Assembly (NCBI RefSeq): GCF_026341125.1 | Contig: NZ_JAPEOR010000005.1 | Span: forward strand, 1 to 64,000 | Length of the DNA: 64,000 nucleotides | Direction: 5' to 3' | Origin: Streptomyces sp. NBC_01142 | GTDB lineage: Bacteria > Actinomycetota > Actinomycetes > Streptomycetales > Streptomycetaceae | Part shown: piece by piece, positions 26,144 to 34,095 of the stretch | Numbering within the stretch: the stretch's first letter is position 1 | Layout: every line of letters begins with the position of its first letter | Program-made: the position numbers and the translations under genes | Notes under the pieces: generated by a model | Told to the model about the DNA's origin: nothing | Seen by the model: only the letters and a program-made list of their open reading frames with translations | The model's database searches: none

Positions 26144-27211
26144 GTGGGTGAGCTGCTGGCCGACCACACCACCCTGCGCCTCGGCGGCCCCGCCGACCAG
26201 TTCCTCACGCATGCCGACCCCGGCACCTGGTTCGACCTTGTTCGCAGCGTCCAGGGCACCAGGGCCCCGTTCGTCCTCGGCGGCGGCAGCAACACCCTGG
26301 CGGACGACGCTGCGTACCCCGGCGCCGTCATCCGCATGGCGACATGCGGCATCGCCCTGCGGCCGTTGGCCGACGCGTCCGTGGAGGTGGTCGTCCAGGC
26401 GGGAGAGCCGCTCGCCAAGGTTGTCGAGTTCGCCGTGGCCCATGGCCTATCCGGCATCGAATACCTCGGCGGCATCCCGGGCACCGCCGGCGCCGCCCCG
26501 GTCCAGAACACCGGCGCCTACGGACAGCAGATATCCGACACCCTCACCCGCATTACGGCCTACGACTGGGACCTGCTGCGACTGGTCGAACTGCGGTCGG
26601 CCGAGTGCGGCTTCGGCTACCGCACCAGCACGTTCAAGACCCGGCCCGGCCGGTGGACGATCCTCGAGATAGCCCTCCGCATGACACGAAGCGCACTCGC
26701 TGCCCCCGTCATTTACCCCAACCTCGCCGACGCGCTCGCGTCACCTCTCGGCGCCCGGCCGCCACTCGCCGAGGCGGCCCAGACCGTCCTCGACGACCGC
26801 CGCCTGCGCGGGCTCAACATTCCCGACGACGGGCCGGACTCCCGCCAGGTGGGGTCGGTGTTCCTCAACCCGACCGTCACCCCAGCCCAGGCGACCACGA
26901 TCCGCAGTTCCGGCGGGCCCGTTCAACGTGGCCCGGACGGCTCCCTGCGCGCGAGCGCCGGCTGGCTGCTCGAACAGGCGGGGTTCTGCCCGGGGCTCCG
27001 GATCGACGCGGGGGTGTACTGCTCCAGCGGCCGCACCCTGACCCTTGCTGCGCGCGAAGCGGCCACGGCCGCCTCCTTCACCGCCGCCCTGTGCACTCTT
27101 GCTGATGCCGTCTTCGCAACCGACGGCATCCGGCTGAGGCCCGAGCCCATCCGGCCTAACGCAATGGCGACTACCTCATCACGTCATCTGCGCGCGCCGG
27201 AATGCTCCTAG
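26144..27211 (+). CDS. murB: MurB-like UDP-N-acetylenolpyruvoylglucosamine reductase
   Basis: 355 residues from GTG 26144 with CCGGAGG upstream. FAD-binding signatures TLRLGGPA (10-17), VLGGGSNTL (44-52) and GIPGTAGAAPVQNTGAYG (110-127) are clear. Catalytic residues are conserved: Arg160 (YRTSTFK), Ser238 (GSVF) and Glu334 (LRPEP). It should reduce an enolpyruvyl ether to a lactyl ether with NADPH. The partner MurA homologue is three genes upstream. This pair is either an accessory copy of the wall pathway (self-resistance) or makes a lactyl-ether product. Confidence 0.9.
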   Translation: MGELLADHTTLRLGGPADQFLTHADPGTWFDLVRSVQGTRAPFVLGGGSNTLADDAAYPGAVIRMATCGIALRPLADASVEVVVQAGEPLAKVVEFAVAHGLSGIEYLGGIPGTAGAAPVQNTGAYGQQISDTLTRITAYDWDLLRLVELRSAECGFGYRTSTFKTRPGRWTILEIALRMTRSALAAPVIYPNLADALASPLGARPPLAEAAQTVLDDRRLRGLNIPDDGPDSRQVGSVFLNPTVTPAQATTIRSSGGPVQRGPDGSLRASAGWLLEQAGFCPGLRIDAGVYCSSGRTLTLAAREAATAASFTAALCTLADAVFATDGIRLRPEPIRPNAMATTSSRHLRAPECS

Positions 27212-27286
27212 TCCCTGTCTCCCCGCTCAGGACCACCAGCGCATCGAGAGGCCCAGGGACAGGGTGTCTGGCGATGATCGCTGACG

Positions 27287-27877
27287 TCACATTCGGACCC
27301 GTACAGGGGCGGCAGTACTCAGGAGGCGGCCTGGGCCTCTTCCGCGGCGGCCACAGTCCAGAGTCAGCGTTACCGAGTACTCCTCGGGGCCGCTGCCGCC
27401 CTCCGGGGTAACGAGTGAGACGAGGAATCGGTCCACGTCACAGCGGTCGACCAACTGGCTCGCACTGAGTTGGTAGCTGCCCTCCTGCCGCGGGATCCGG
27501 ACTCGATACGCAGAAGTGGGACGGATCTGCTCCGTCTGTCGCCGGTCGGCCCAGGTAGGGAGCCGAAGCCGAGCGTGGCGGTCCGGAACCCGTGAACGCT
27601 CCTCGGGCGAGTGGGCCGGAGAAGCACTAGTGATCTTCTTCAGTTCGACGTGTATCCGCCGCACAACGTGCTGGTGGTCACCGCGGTTCCGCACGGACAC
27701 GTCCAGAGCGGGATGGTGCAGGCTCATGTTGCCGAGTTCTTGAGGCAGTGTGCCGTCCATCTCCGCCAGGACTGCCTCGGCGTCGGTCACAGCGACGCGC
27801 GTCAGAGCGAGGGGCTTTCCCCTGTGCCATCGGGCTCTCCATGCGGCCCCCCGTGCAGCTTTCCCGGATCCGTCCAT
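27287..27877 (-). CDS. Hypothetical protein
   Basis: About 196 residues from ATG 27877 (GGGGGG-ACC before it). It is rich in Arg and Ser. A DUF-like stretch (LALTRVAVTDAEAVLAEMDGTLPQ...) and a beta-rich C-terminal half (YRVRIPRQEGSYQLSASQL, YSVTLTLDCG) are visible, but I do not recognise the family. It converges with the murB homologue, and the 75 bases between them contain only a weak CCCTGTC/GACAGGG dyad. Confidence 0.5.
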   Translation of the reverse strand: MDGSGKAARGAAWRARWHRGKPLALTRVAVTDAEAVLAEMDGTLPQELGNMSLHHPALDVSVRNRGDHQHVVRRIHVELKKITSASPAHSPEERSRVPDRHARLRLPTWADRRQTEQIRPTSAYRVRIPRQEGSYQLSASQLVDRCDVDRFLVSLVTPEGGSGPEEYSVTLTLDCGRRGRGPGRLLSTAAPVRVRM

Positions 27878-27956
27878 GTTCGGTCCCCCCGTATTGGGCG
27901 TCGTTTCTGGTGTTCGGGACGGCCAGGGTGTGCGCCGTCCGCCTCTCACGGCTGGT

Positions 27957-28322
27957 TCAGCCGGAGGAGTCTGCCAGCCCCGATGCAGGTGTCGGAACGT
28001 TCGCGGGAGTTTCGCCAGCCGCCTGCGCATGCCATTCCGGCGGGACCGCGACGGCGGCTGCTCTGCCCCGGTAGGTCACCGCGACATGCTCGCCGGCCTC
28101 GGCGCGATCGAGTAGTTCTGCCAAGCCGCGAACGGCGACCTGCGCGGTGATCGTGTCCGCCAGTTTTCCTCCGGCCTGCGCATGCCAGTCAGCCGGCACG
28201 AGTACAGCGGCCGCGCGTCCGTGTCGGGTCACCACGTGGTGGCCCTTCTTCAGGCGCACCCGGGCGAATACGGGACTCCACCCCGAGCGGGTGTCATCGG
28301 CGCTGCTGCTGGTCGTCTCCAT
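27957..28322 (-). CDS. Tandem Phd/YefM-like antitoxin
   Basis: About 121 residues from ATG 28322; GTG 28367 is a longer alternative. Two copies of the same unit are fused: VRLKKGHHVVTRHGRAAAVLVPADWHAQAG and LLDRAEAGEHVAVTYRGRAAAVAVPPEWHAQAAG. Both match the prevent-host-death antitoxin fold (xxGexvxvtrxGrpvAvlvpxxxy). No Doc, YoeB or PIN toxin gene is adjacent, so this may be an orphan regulator or antitoxin. Confidence 0.65.
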   Translation of the reverse strand: METTSSSADDTRSGWSPVFARVRLKKGHHVVTRHGRAAAVLVPADWHAQAGGKLADTITAQVAVRGLAELLDRAEAGEHVAVTYRGRAAAVAVPPEWHAQAAGETPANVPTPASGLADSSG

Positions 28323-28617
28323 GGGCCGGAAGTGTACGGACTGCCAGGACTTCAAGGACACCCACACACTTCCCGAACTTCCATAACTTCCCGAACTTCA
28401 AGGTTTTGCGCTACGGTCTTCCACGTCGGAGCGAAAGCCCCGTCGGCGCCACCTCCGCCTCGAACAGGCCGAGTTCGTCGTGCCCTTGAACCCATCTGGG
28501 CACCTCACAGCACCGCCAGAGGAGGAATCACCCCTCCCCCTCATCCGCCCCGGCCGGCGTCTTCAGCGCCGGTCACGGGCGAGCCCGATCAACCTCACGA
28601 ACCGAGGAGCTCCACCG

Positions 28618-29178
28618 ATGAACAGCACCAGCCAGCGCGCGACCGTCGCGGCCGTCGCGGCCGCCGGAATGCTCGGACTGCTCGCCACCACCGCCCAGGC
28701 CGACACCGCCGACCCCAACAAGCCGACCCGCACCTACACCGAGGAGCGCACCAACCCGGTGACCGGTGAGAAGGAGACGGCGACGATCTCGGAATACCCG
28801 GACGTCATCAAGCGCGGCGACGGGGGCAGCTCGGACAAGACGGGCCGCAGCTACACGACCGACACCAACCCGATCACGGGCAAGCGGGAGACGACCAAGG
28901 TCACGGAGTACCCCGGCACCGATCGCCGGCCGAGCACCCCCTCCGGCACCACGGCGCCCGCCCCGGGCACCGGCGGCCTCTTCCTCCGCGATGCCGGAGG
29001 ATCCATCAAGGGCCTCATGGGCGAGGGCGACCGCGCGCGGATCATCGCGTGTCACCCCAGCAACCCCAACCTGGTCAAGGTCGAGCAGATCTCCAGCGGG
29101 CACGGCGGATGGGGCGCGTACATCGGCTACGTGAAGATCGCCGCGACCACGGCCCCGAGCCGTATCGCCTGCGGCTGA
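28618..29178 (+). CDS. Secreted protein with internal repeat and SH3-like C-terminus
   Basis: 186 residues from ATG 28618 with GAGGAG upstream. An N-terminal signal peptide (about 1-30, ending TTAQA-DTA) is evident. Two imperfect repeats follow (RTYTEERTNPVTGEKETATISEYP and RSYTTDTNPITGKRETTKVTEYP). The C-terminal 65 residues (HPSNPNLVKVEQISSGHGGWGAYIGYVK) look like a small SH3-type domain. It is exported; function is unknown. A cell-surface or extracellular binding role is likely. Confidence 0.7.
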   Translation: MNSTSQRATVAAVAAAGMLGLLATTAQADTADPNKPTRTYTEERTNPVTGEKETATISEYPDVIKRGDGGSSDKTGRSYTTDTNPITGKRETTKVTEYPGTDRRPSTPSGTTAPAPGTGGLFLRDAGGSIKGLMGEGDRARIIACHPSNPNLVKVEQISSGHGGWGAYIGYVKIAATTAPSRIACG

Positions 29179-29195
29179 TCCCCCACGCCCAACGT

Positions 29196-29232
29196 CGTGA
29201 CCGGCCCCGCGCTCGCGCGGGCGGCGGTCACG
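29196..29232 (+). terminator. Hairpin terminator
   Basis: Nested stem CGTGACCG ... CCGCGC-TC-GCGCGG ... CGGTCACG located 17 bases after the secreted-protein stop. It has no T-run, as is usual in Streptomyces. Confidence 0.65.
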
Positions 29233-29329
29233 GCACCGGCCGCCGGGCAACGCCACCAACTGCGGTACGGAAGTGCACCCGACGGCAGCCCCCGCATCCC
29301 CCTCACACGTACAGCAAGAGGAGAGGCCC

Positions 29330-29539
29330 GTGCCCGCTGACATTCAACGACTGGCCGAACGCCGTGCGGACCTCGTCCGTCAGCTCCTTGCATCGAGCGA
29401 GAACTTGCCGGTCTTGAGCGCCGGGCCTGATCGAGCGGACACCGATTACGCCCGCACCCTTCTGGCCGCGGACGTCGCTGCACTCGAAGGAGTGCTGCTC
29501 GCCGGCCTCGCCGACCCTGAGCACCGTCACAGTCGCTGA
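29330..29539 (+). CDS. Small hypothetical protein
   Basis: 69 residues from GTG 29330, with AAGAGGAGAGG upstream. It is helical and acidic-to-neutral (PADIQRLAERRADLVRQLLASSEN...), with a coiled-coil-like N-terminus and no known domain. The ribosome site is the best evidence. Confidence 0.5.
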   Translation: MPADIQRLAERRADLVRQLLASSENLPVLSAGPDRADTDYARTLLAADVAALEGVLLAGLADPEHRHSR

Positions 29540-29752
29540 CTGCCGATCGCCGGACCTCGTCCACCGACAGTTACGCGGGCGACTGGCGCGCTCTTCCGCC
29601 AGGGCGCTCACCCGCGCCAGCACATGCGATCCCCGCCCGGCTCAAGGGAACGCGCCGAGCTTCCCCGCCTCGATGAAGGCGACCGACCCCCTGCCAGGGC
29701 CAGTCCTTCGTCCCGTGAAGCGATCCCACTCCCGGGCCTTCACCAACGAAAC

Positions 29753-29789
29753 GGCCCTGGCCTGGTGTCTTCAGCACCTGGCCAGGGCC
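29753..29789. terminator. Strong hairpin between small genes
   Basis: Stem GGCCCTGGCC-T-GGTG with CACC-T-GGCCAGGGCC around a 7-base loop. It lies between the 29330 gene and the 29835 gene. It may end the first transcript or act as a leader structure of the second. Confidence 0.55.
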
Positions 29790-29834
29790 TCGCCAACCGA
29801 GCCACAGACCACGAACCGGTAGGAGCTCAGCAGC

Positions 29835-29996
29835 ATGGCCAACCGTACCCGCGGCCGCGACTTCGAACGCCGCGTCCGGCGGATCAGCACCGCCGCGCAG
29901 GGCGCCGAGAACGCCCGCTCCGCCGCCGCCCGCCTCAGCCGGGAGCGCGCGAGCAACTCCACCAGGAGCAGCAACTCTCCGGACGGGGCTGCGTGA
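29835..29996 (+). CDS. Small basic hypothetical protein
   Basis: 53 residues starting MANRTRGRDFERRVRRIST, with AGGAG 9 bases upstream. It is strongly basic and helical at the N-terminus and Ser-rich at the end, so nucleic-acid binding is possible. Its stop overlaps the next ATG (TGATG). Confidence 0.5.
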   Translation: MANRTRGRDFERRVRRISTAAQGAENARSAAARLSRERASNSTRSSNSPDGAA

Positions 29997-30169
29997 TGAA
30001 CTTCGGACGCAGCAAGGACGACAGCACCACCAGTTCCACGCAGGGCGGTTCCTCCTCGCCGAGCGGCTTCACGGCCGAGCAGAGGGCCGGCCAGCAGGCA
30101 CTCAATGACCGGCTGACCTGCAGCCGCCTGGAAGATCGCGACAAGGACGCGCCTCCCGGCAGCTTCTGA
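29996..30169 (+). CDS. Small hypothetical protein, coupled
   Basis: 57 residues, MNFGRSKDDSTTSSTQ..., overlapping the stop of the previous small gene by one base. It has a Ser/Gly-rich N-terminus, then FTAEQRAGQQALNDRLT. No family is recognised. A perfect-stem terminator follows at 30212. Confidence 0.5.
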   Translation: MNFGRSKDDSTTSSTQGGSSSPSGFTAEQRAGQQALNDRLTCSRLEDRDKDAPPGSF

Positions 30170-30211
30170 CTTCCAACAGTCCCCCTGGATCACCTCGTTG
30201 AACGCAGCGCC

Positions 30212-30239
30212 CGCCGTCCCGGCTTCAGCCGGGACGGCG
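30212..30239 (+). terminator. Perfect-stem terminator
   Basis: A 12-bp perfect stem (CGCCGTCCCGGC with GCCGGGACGGCG) closed by TTCA. It lies 43 bases after the stop at 30169. The remaining 30240-30392 shows nothing else. Confidence 0.75.
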
Positions 30240-30392
30240 CTCTGGCTTCACGCCTGCCGAGCCCGTCAGCGCCCGCGCCTCAACCCCGTGGGGCCGAAGG
30301 CGCCTCCCGCCGCGCACGGAAGGGAGCCACGCCGCGGACCATCGTCGGGACACCAGCTGGGACACGGATCGCTCCTTCTGCGGCAGTCCGCC

Positions 30393-31400
30393 TCAGCCTG
30401 CGGCGGTCCTCCGGCAGGCTCGGAGATAGTCCTGCATCGGCTCCAGGCCGACCTCGAGCCGCCGCTGCTCGACCCGCTCGGCGTCCCAGATTGGCGCTGG
30501 CGACAGCTCGCCCGCCTCGTCCGCAAGAAGTTGCGTGCCGTACACCTGCGGGCGTCCTTGGGCGACGCGGACGCGGTCCTCCAGCAGCGCACCGTGGTGC
30601 GGGTCCGCCTCGCCGGCCAGGATCGCGTCCGCGAGCAGATCGCGGCACTGCCGCTGGAAGTCGGGCGCGGGATCGCTGTGTTGAGCCAGGAGCCACAAGG
30701 CCGCGGCGGCAGGCTTCCCCACTTCCGAGATGCCCGGCCACCCCCGCGCGGCGACGAGTTGCTCCAGCCAGATCCGGTTGTCCAGGTCAATCTGCTTCCA
30801 CCGCTCCATCGCCTCCGGCGTGCGGGCCGCCCGCGGCAGCAGCCGCACCTCCTGGTCCAGCTCCTGTCGCCGCAGTAGCTCAGCGGCCAGCTCCTCGTCC
30901 GGAGCGCCAGCGGCATGCGGCCGCACGGCCGCGTCGATGACCTTGAAGAGGTGAGCCCCGAGGACCCTCGTGTCCATCGGAGTGTCCAGGACCTCGAGCT
31001 CGTCACGATCCACCCAGCGCACCGGAAGCTCCGGCGTGCCCTGCGGCTCGTACGGCAGTGCCACGACGCCGACGAAGATGTGGTCCCGGTGCAGATGGCG
31101 AACGTCGGCACGGCCATCGGGGCCGGCGCCCATGTCCACCGTCCACCACGGACCGGCGACGCCGGGGTGCGGGTAGCCGCTGGGGAGCGGGGCCGGCAGG
31201 AGGCGCGGGCGGTATCCGGATTCCTCGACCGCTTCGCGTACCGCGGCGTCTTCCGGCGGCTCGTTGCGCTCTTCCCGGACGTGTCCGCCCGGAGCCAGGT
31301 ACCCGCCGTGTCGAGGGTGCTCCACCATGCACATACGCCACAGGGCCCCGAAGCGCGCGAAGAAGTACGTGCTCGCAGTCGTGTGCCGAATCTGCTTCAT
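30393..31400 (-). CDS. NUDIX domain fused to DUF6624-like domain
   Basis: 335 residues from ATG 31400. Residues 1-150 form a NUDIX domain (APGGHVREERNEPPEDAAVREAVEESG box near 36-62). Residues 160-335 match the DUF6624 pattern: IDLDNRIWLEQLVAARGWPGISEVGKPAAAALWLLAQHSD, then RVRVAQGRPQVYGTQ and ERVEQRRLEVGLEP. The combination suggests a nucleotide-derived ligand handled by a two-module enzyme. It is transcribed divergently from 31517. Confidence 0.75.
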   Translation of the reverse strand: MKQIRHTTASTYFFARFGALWRMCMVEHPRHGGYLAPGGHVREERNEPPEDAAVREAVEESGYRPRLLPAPLPSGYPHPGVAGPWWTVDMGAGPDGRADVRHLHRDHIFVGVVALPYEPQGTPELPVRWVDRDELEVLDTPMDTRVLGAHLFKVIDAAVRPHAAGAPDEELAAELLRRQELDQEVRLLPRAARTPEAMERWKQIDLDNRIWLEQLVAARGWPGISEVGKPAAAALWLLAQHSDPAPDFQRQCRDLLADAILAGEADPHHGALLEDRVRVAQGRPQVYGTQLLADEAGELSPAPIWDAERVEQRRLEVGLEPMQDYLRACRRTAAG

Positions 31401-31516
31401 GCCGATCCTCCGGTGCCAGTGCGTCACGGGCCGCACGAGGTCCTACCCGCGCCGCCTCTGTCCACAGCTTCGCGCCCGTACGGTCCGGTTCCTGATCAAG
31501 GAACGGAGGGCCACGT

Positions 31517-31966
31517 ATGTCCGCAATAGCCTGGCTTCGACTGTCCGACGACCGGCTAGTTCGAGCCGATCGTGTGATCGCCGTCGACCTCTGGGGTCCG
31601 GTCGCCGACAACGCCGAGCACACCGGGCCGCTCACGAAGGCAGTCGAGGGGCAGCCGGCGCGGATCGTGGCTCAGCTCGCCGGCCCCGACACCTCCTGGG
31701 TGCATGTCGCGACCTGCACCCCCGTTCGCGGTGGCGAGTTGATAACCGGGCTGCTTGGCGCGCTCGCCGCGGCCGCCGCACGGCCCTCGGGCATCGCGAT
31801 CGTCTACGGGCTCCGGCACGGAGGGGAGCTCTCGCGGTGGACCTTCGGGGCGACGATCCCGCTCACCGATCCCCGCGTCGTGCCATTCCATGAGGTCCGG
31901 GACCTCGCCCCCGGACGGTGGCTGGTGCGTCCGCTGCAGCGGGGTGGGGCGCAGGAAGGTTCCTGA
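31517..31966 (+). CDS. Hypothetical protein
   Basis: 149 residues from ATG 31517. Soluble, alpha/beta-looking (MSAIAWLRLSDDRLVRADRVIAVDLWGP...), with no signal or membrane segment. I do not recognise it. It is divergent from the NUDIX-DUF6624 gene and convergent with the GNAT gene. Confidence 0.55.
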   Translation: MSAIAWLRLSDDRLVRADRVIAVDLWGPVADNAEHTGPLTKAVEGQPARIVAQLAGPDTSWVHVATCTPVRGGELITGLLGALAAAAARPSGIAIVYGLRHGGELSRWTFGATIPLTDPRVVPFHEVRDLAPGRWLVRPLQRGGAQEGS

Positions 31967-32001
31967 GCCCCGTCGCTCCGCGGCCGGCAGCTGCGAGACG
32001 G

Positions 32002-32568
32002 TCAGGAGGCGTGATCTCCAGGCGCCTGGTTCTCGCCCGCCGGTTGGAGTTGGAAGGGGAGTTCGCATCGCATGGCGGGCCGTTGGGCGACCCATCCGGA
32101 CTCATACGCGGCGGGATCGTGGACGGTCCGTATGTGCGTGAACCCGAGCCGCTCGTAGTAGGCGTGGAGCCGGGTGTTGCTCGTCCAGGCGTCGAGCCGC
32201 AGCCACTTCATTCCGCTGCGGGCGGCCCGGTCACCGCACCAGTCCAGAATCCTGGCCCCGAGTCGGTCTCCGCTGCCGGGCCGCGCCAGGGTCAACTTGT
32301 GGACGTAGAGGGAGGGTTCGCACCGCTCGTCCGCGGACCACAGGACTGGTTCGGCCCTTCGGTCGAGGGTGACTGTGGCGACGGGCGGAGCCGCCTCTGC
32401 CGGGCGAAAGAGATAGACCTCGCCGGCCGTCACGGACTCGGTGAGGAGCTCGGGCGGGTAGGGCGTGGACCACTGGTCGCTGCCCTGGTCACGCAGCCAT
32501 TTCGCCGCGTCCGTACGGAACTTCAGCAGTCGGGGGATGTCGGCCGGCTCGGCCCGGTCAACGATCAC
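32002..32568 (-). CDS. GNAT-family N-acetyltransferase
   Basis: 188 residues from GTG 32568. The GNAT core is seen in VHKLTLARPGSGDRLGARILDWCGDRAARSG (the acetyl-CoA P-loop area, R-x-x-G-x-G/A-like) and LRLDAWTSNTRLHAYYERLGFTHI. The substrate is unknown. The start overlaps the stop of the GntR repressor (GTGA), so it is co-transcribed with and autoregulated by that repressor. Confidence 0.8.
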   Translation of the reverse strand: MIVDRAEPADIPRLLKFRTDAAKWLRDQGSDQWSTPYPPELLTESVTAGEVYLFRPAEAAPPVATVTLDRRAEPVLWSADERCEPSLYVHKLTLARPGSGDRLGARILDWCGDRAARSGMKWLRLDAWTSNTRLHAYYERLGFTHIRTVHDPAAYESGWVAQRPAMRCELPFQLQPAGENQAPGDHAS

Positions 32569-33368
32569 TCGCCGCCTCGCTCGGTGGTCCGGAAACGCTC
32601 GTACACCGTGATGTTGCGGTGCGCCGGCAGCGTGAAGAGGGTGACCTGGACAGGCGTGTCGTTGGCGTCGTAGTTGGTGCTCACGATCTTGATGGCGGGC
32701 ACCGAGTTGCCTTCCCCGAGGCCGAGACGAAGGTTCTCGCCCGGGGTGGTGGTGTGGGGGTGGATCTCGTCGATGGAGCGGACGATCTCGTGTCCCAGCT
32801 CGGCGAGGACCCGGTTCGTGCCGCGTTCGACGTTGTCCTGGAGCACCCAGTCGCTTCCCTCGACGATGCGGAGCGCCACGTACGAGTCGTCGGTGTGCGC
32901 CGCCGTGCCGTCCACCATGTTGGTTCTGCGCCGCACGGCCACGTACTCGCCGTCCCGCAGGTCGAGCCGACTGCGCACCAGCTCCTCCGCCGGCTCGCGC
33001 GTGATCTCGTCCATGCGCGCGTCGCCCTTGCGGTGCGCGGCATCGAGCAGCGACGTGTAGATGTCGACGTTGGGTGCCTTCTGGTGGAACTCCGACTGGG
33101 GGAAGAAGATCAGCGGCTTCCAGTCGTGGACCCAGGCGCCCGAGCCTTTGCGTGTCCGGACAATGCCCTCGGCCTTCAGCTTCTCCAGCACGCGCACCAT
33201 CGACTGCCGGCTCAACCCGTACTCGTCACCGAGGATCTGGGCGGAGGGGAGTTTGTCGGGAGAGCCGTCCGGCTTGCGGAAGTCCCCAGCTTGGATGCGT
33301 TCGCGCAGCTGGGCGACGACGTCGTCGACTGTCGCCTTCTCCGCTTTCTGCGGGCGATTTGTACTCAT
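32565..33368 (-). CDS. GntR/HutC-type repressor (Kor-like)
   Basis: 267 residues. The N-terminal GntR winged HTH (about 12-85; LPSAQILGDEYGLSRQSMVRVLEKLKAEGIVRTRKGSGAWV) is followed by a UTRA ligand domain (about 105-260). Such repressors (KorSA of pSAM2 is an example) control Streptomyces conjugation genes. A palindrome repeated three times in 33383-33562 lies directly upstream, covering its own promoter and the divergent one. It therefore likely represses itself, the GNAT gene and the transfer operon. Confidence 0.85.
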   Translation of the reverse strand: MSTNRPQKAEKATVDDVVAQLRERIQAGDFRKPDGSPDKLPSAQILGDEYGLSRQSMVRVLEKLKAEGIVRTRKGSGAWVHDWKPLIFFPQSEFHQKAPNVDIYTSLLDAAHRKGDARMDEITREPAEELVRSRLDLRDGEYVAVRRRTNMVDGTAAHTDDSYVALRIVEGSDWVLQDNVERGTNRVLAELGHEIVRSIDEIHPHTTTPGENLRLGLGEGNSVPAIKIVSTNYDANDTPVQVTLFTLPAHRNITVYERFRTTERGGE

Positions 33369-33382
33369 GGCCGCACCTTAGC

Positions 33383-33400
33383 AACCTGTCGCGACAGGTT
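33383..33400. promoter_or_regulatory. Palindromic operator 1 of the GntR repressor
   Basis: AACCTGTCG-CGACAGGTT, an 18-bp perfect palindrome 15 bases upstream of the repressor start. It shares the ACCTGTC...GACAGGT core with two further sites on the other side of the intergenic region. Autoregulation is inferred. Confidence 0.75.
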
Positions 33401-33482
33401 AGCAAGAGTCACAGCGGGCCGTACAGCCCGACCGCCAAGGCATTTACCTTCCCACAGCCTCATTGCGCCGCCATTCAACTCA

Positions 33483-33562
33483 ACCTGTCAAGACAGGTGT
33501 TGACGGACCGCCAAGTGATCGCCTACCTTCGTGATCGACGCCACAACCTGTCTTGACAGGTT
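33483..33562 (+). promoter_or_regulatory. Operators 2 and 3 flanking the transfer-operon promoter
   Basis: ACCTGTC-AA-GACAGGT (33483-33498) and AACCTGTC-TT-GACAGGTT (33545-33562) have centres 63 bp apart, six helical turns. Between them are TTGACG (33500-33505) and TACCTT (33524-33529) with an 18-bp spacer, a plausible -35/-10 pair reading right into the 33907 operon. Site 2 abuts the -35 and site 3 lies just past the -10, a layout suited to repression by looping or occlusion. Confidence 0.7.
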
Positions 33563-33740
33563 TGGGTGTCTGCGACCTCATTTCAGGTCTAAGCAACTCA
33601 ATTCGGCGCACTGCCGGGGCTCGCGCGATGGGGCCCGCTCCTTGAGAACTGCACAGCGGACACAGGACTGAGCGCCCGCGGGCTGCCGATCGGCATCGCC
33701 GGACGGCCACTCGACCGGGCGCAATCGACAGTCCAGGCAA

Positions 33741-33830
33741 CCAAGGCCCGGCACACCTCATGTGTGCCGTGGCCTTGGCCGTCTGGCCAACACGACGGCC
33801 CCGACCAGGAGTTAATCCCGGCCGGGGCCG
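33741..33830 (+). promoter_or_regulatory. Two strong hairpins in the transfer-operon leader
   Basis: Hairpin 1 (33741-33778) pairs CCAAGGCC and GGCACAC with GTGTGCC and GGCCTTGG around CTCAT. Hairpin 2 (33796-33830) pairs CGGCCCCG with CGGGGCCG, with AGGAG inside its loop. The leader from 33563 to 33906 has no other recognised gene. The pair could be an attenuator or transcript-stabilising structure ahead of the small genes. Confidence 0.5.
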
Positions 33831-33906
33831 CCCTCGGCCCCTCTGGGGAGTCGCCACTCCCGCCAGGGCCTCATCCGAACACCTCACTCAGCGAGGAGTC
33901 CGAACT

Positions 33907-34095
33907 GTGTCCCAGATTAGTGATCACCCCGCTCGCCCCGCCGGCCAGGTCGGATCGACGAGCTCCGCACACTCCAAGACGATCGCCGCCGCGGTGGACA
34001 CCGCTACTCGGGCCCGCGCCGCCGAGGTCGCGGGGGCATACCTGTCCAACCTGGCTCTGGCCGCCCAGACGGCGGCCGCCAAGGGGGCGTGCTGA
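33907..34095 (+). CDS. Small plasmid protein, first gene of transfer operon
   Basis: 62 residues from GTG 33907 with GAGGAG upstream. VSQISDHPARPAG... then an Ala-rich amphipathic helix (AAAVDTATRARAAEVAGAYLSNLALAAQTAAAKG). No family is recognised. Its stop overlaps the next start. Confidence 0.55.
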   Translation: MSQISDHPARPAGQVGSTSSAHSKTIAAAVDTATRARAAEVAGAYLSNLALAAQTAAAKGAC

